NCBI RefSeq assembly: GCF_003574465.1
Contig: NZ_QOWC01000025.1
Span: 1-54,122, forward strand
DNA from: Methylobacterium crusticola
GTDB lineage: Bacteria; Pseudomonadota; Alphaproteobacteria; Rhizobiales; Beijerinckiaceae
Length of the DNA stretch: 54,122 nt
Direction: 5' to 3'
Positions 53,505 to 54,122 of this stretch are shown in pieces. Made by a program: the position numbers and the translations under genes. Numbering within the stretch: position 1 is the stretch's first letter; every line of letters starts with the position of its first letter. The notes beneath the pieces are model-generated. The model did no database searches. It saw only the letters and a list, made by a program, of their open reading frames with translations, and was not told the origin of the DNA.

Positions 53505-53796
53505 CGCGAGCGGACGGCGACGTCGGCCGGCCCCTAAGGGCGCAGGCCGCCGTGCCGTCCGGGCGGCGCGCCTCGCCCGCGCGGGTCGATCACCGCGGGC
53601 GCCGCCCGGCCATCCCGCGCGCGGCGGCAGGGACCTGGCTCGGCCGCAGGGCAGCCCCGGCCGGGCGCGCCCGGCCCCGATCGCCCGCCGCGAGACGGGT
53701 CGGGCCTGCCTTTGCCGGGTCGGATGAACAACTTTCAGTTGCAATCAGGACATCGCGCTCGCCTCGTTCGCGAAATTCCATCCCGTACAGGTCGCA

Positions 53797-53812
53797 CTTA
53801 ATATATATTAAG
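53797..53812. promoter_or_regulatory. Perfect 16-base AT palindrome before a LuxR-type gene
   Basis: CTTAATATATATTAAG is a perfect palindrome 80 bases upstream of the next gene. In this GC-rich DNA it is striking and could be an operator or promoter element. Confidence 0.5.
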
Positions 53813-53891
53813 GACCCGGACGCCGTCCGCCAATAAGGTGGCAATCAAGAACGAAAGCACACAGTCGCGCTGACGCCGGGAGCGTTTCGCC

Positions 53892-54122
53892 ATGGAGAAG
53901 TCGCCTCCTTCCCGGGATATCCCCGGCAGTCGAGAGATTGCCATCGAAGGAAGCGGCGGACACTTGAAGGCCATCGAAGCGACGGTCCGGCGCGCTCCGG
54001 CCATCATTCTTGTCGATCCTCGCCAGCTCGTGCGCGAGTGCTTCAGCCGGTGCCTGGCCGAGGCCATTCCGGACCACGAGATCATCACGTTCGCGTCGAT
54101 CGACGCCTGGGACCGCGCCGGG
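53892..54122 (+). CDS. LuxR/NarL-type regulator, N-terminal part, cut by the window edge
   Basis: An ATG-started frame of 77 codons open to the window end. ILVDPRQLVRECFSRCLAEA then IPDHEIITFASIDAW matches the start of the regulator at 44509 (ALIEPRRLLRECLATWLAGA then FPDHQVVALPSIEE), so the two are paralogues. It has an extra 33-residue N-terminal stretch. The DNA-binding half lies beyond the window. The palindrome at 53797 lies in its spacer. Confidence 0.7.
   Translation, partial: MEKSPPSRDIPGSREIAIEGSGGHLKAIEATVRRAPAIILVDPRQLVRECFSRCLAEAIPDHEIITFASIDAWDRAG

Overview
The window is very GC-rich chromosomal DNA. Gene content and codon use fit an alphaproteobacterium of the Methylobacterium type: dense NTP-efficient minus-strand operons, FCD-type GntR regulators, PQQ-linked and oxalate enzymes, and small proteins of a kind common in Methylobacteriaceae. 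The genus is an inference; no rRNA or taxonomic marker gene is present.

Positions 130-17271 are one long minus-strand catabolic island. In transcription order it runs: AraC-type regulator, HyuA2, HyuB2, GntR regulator, a 65-residue zinc-finger-like protein, a Liv-type ABC importer (binding protein, LivG, LivF, LivH, LivM), class IV aminotransferase, HyuA1, HyuB1, class III aminotransferase. Two complete ATP-dependent hydantoinase/oxoprolinase pairs next to an amino-acid-type importer and two transaminases suggest uptake of a cyclic amide or hydantoin-like compound, ring opening, and transamination of the product.

Positions 17516-22806 hold a second ring-amide cluster: PxpA (LamB/YcsF), a free biotin carboxyl carrier, a free biotin carboxylase, and AHS1 and AHS2 proteins, with a divergent LysR regulator. 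The AHS1/AHS2 motifs recall the carboxyltransferase domain of urea carboxylase more than ordinary PxpB/PxpC. The locus therefore looks like a split biotin-dependent carboxylase coupled to a PxpA hydrolase. This is the best candidate here for an under-described system. A creatininase-family amidohydrolase (24041-24814) lies nearby.

Positions 25101-37799 are a mixed region: two small proteins, a decayed VOC/glyoxalase gene, a PoxB-like thiamine-diphosphate enzyme convergent with an oxalate-decarboxylase-like bicupin, a MmcQ/YjbR protein, a small secreted protein, a class II photolyase, an MscS channel and a penicillin acylase-family hydrolase. Positions 37843-42928 are a small acid-catabolism cluster (amidohydrolase, TRAP binding protein, HpcH/HpaI aldolase, isocitrate/isopropylmalate-type dehydrogenase) divergent from a GntR regulator, with a clear AT-rich palindrome between them.

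Positions 43202-47153 hold an Ntn-hydrolase-like protein, a 68-residue protein, and a membrane-anchored PQQ sugar dehydrogenase/cytochrome c fusion translationally coupled to a LuxR-type regulator with a degenerate receiver. Positions 47587-51674 look like an acquired or decaying island next to tRNA-Ser(UGA): a phage-fibre-like protein, an AT-richer gene with a possible His/Cys protease-like fold, a DUF6157-like gene and long stretches without convincing genes. The right end carries a beta-helix protein, a 65-residue protein, a palindromic intergenic repeat, and the start of a second LuxR-type regulator that runs off the window.
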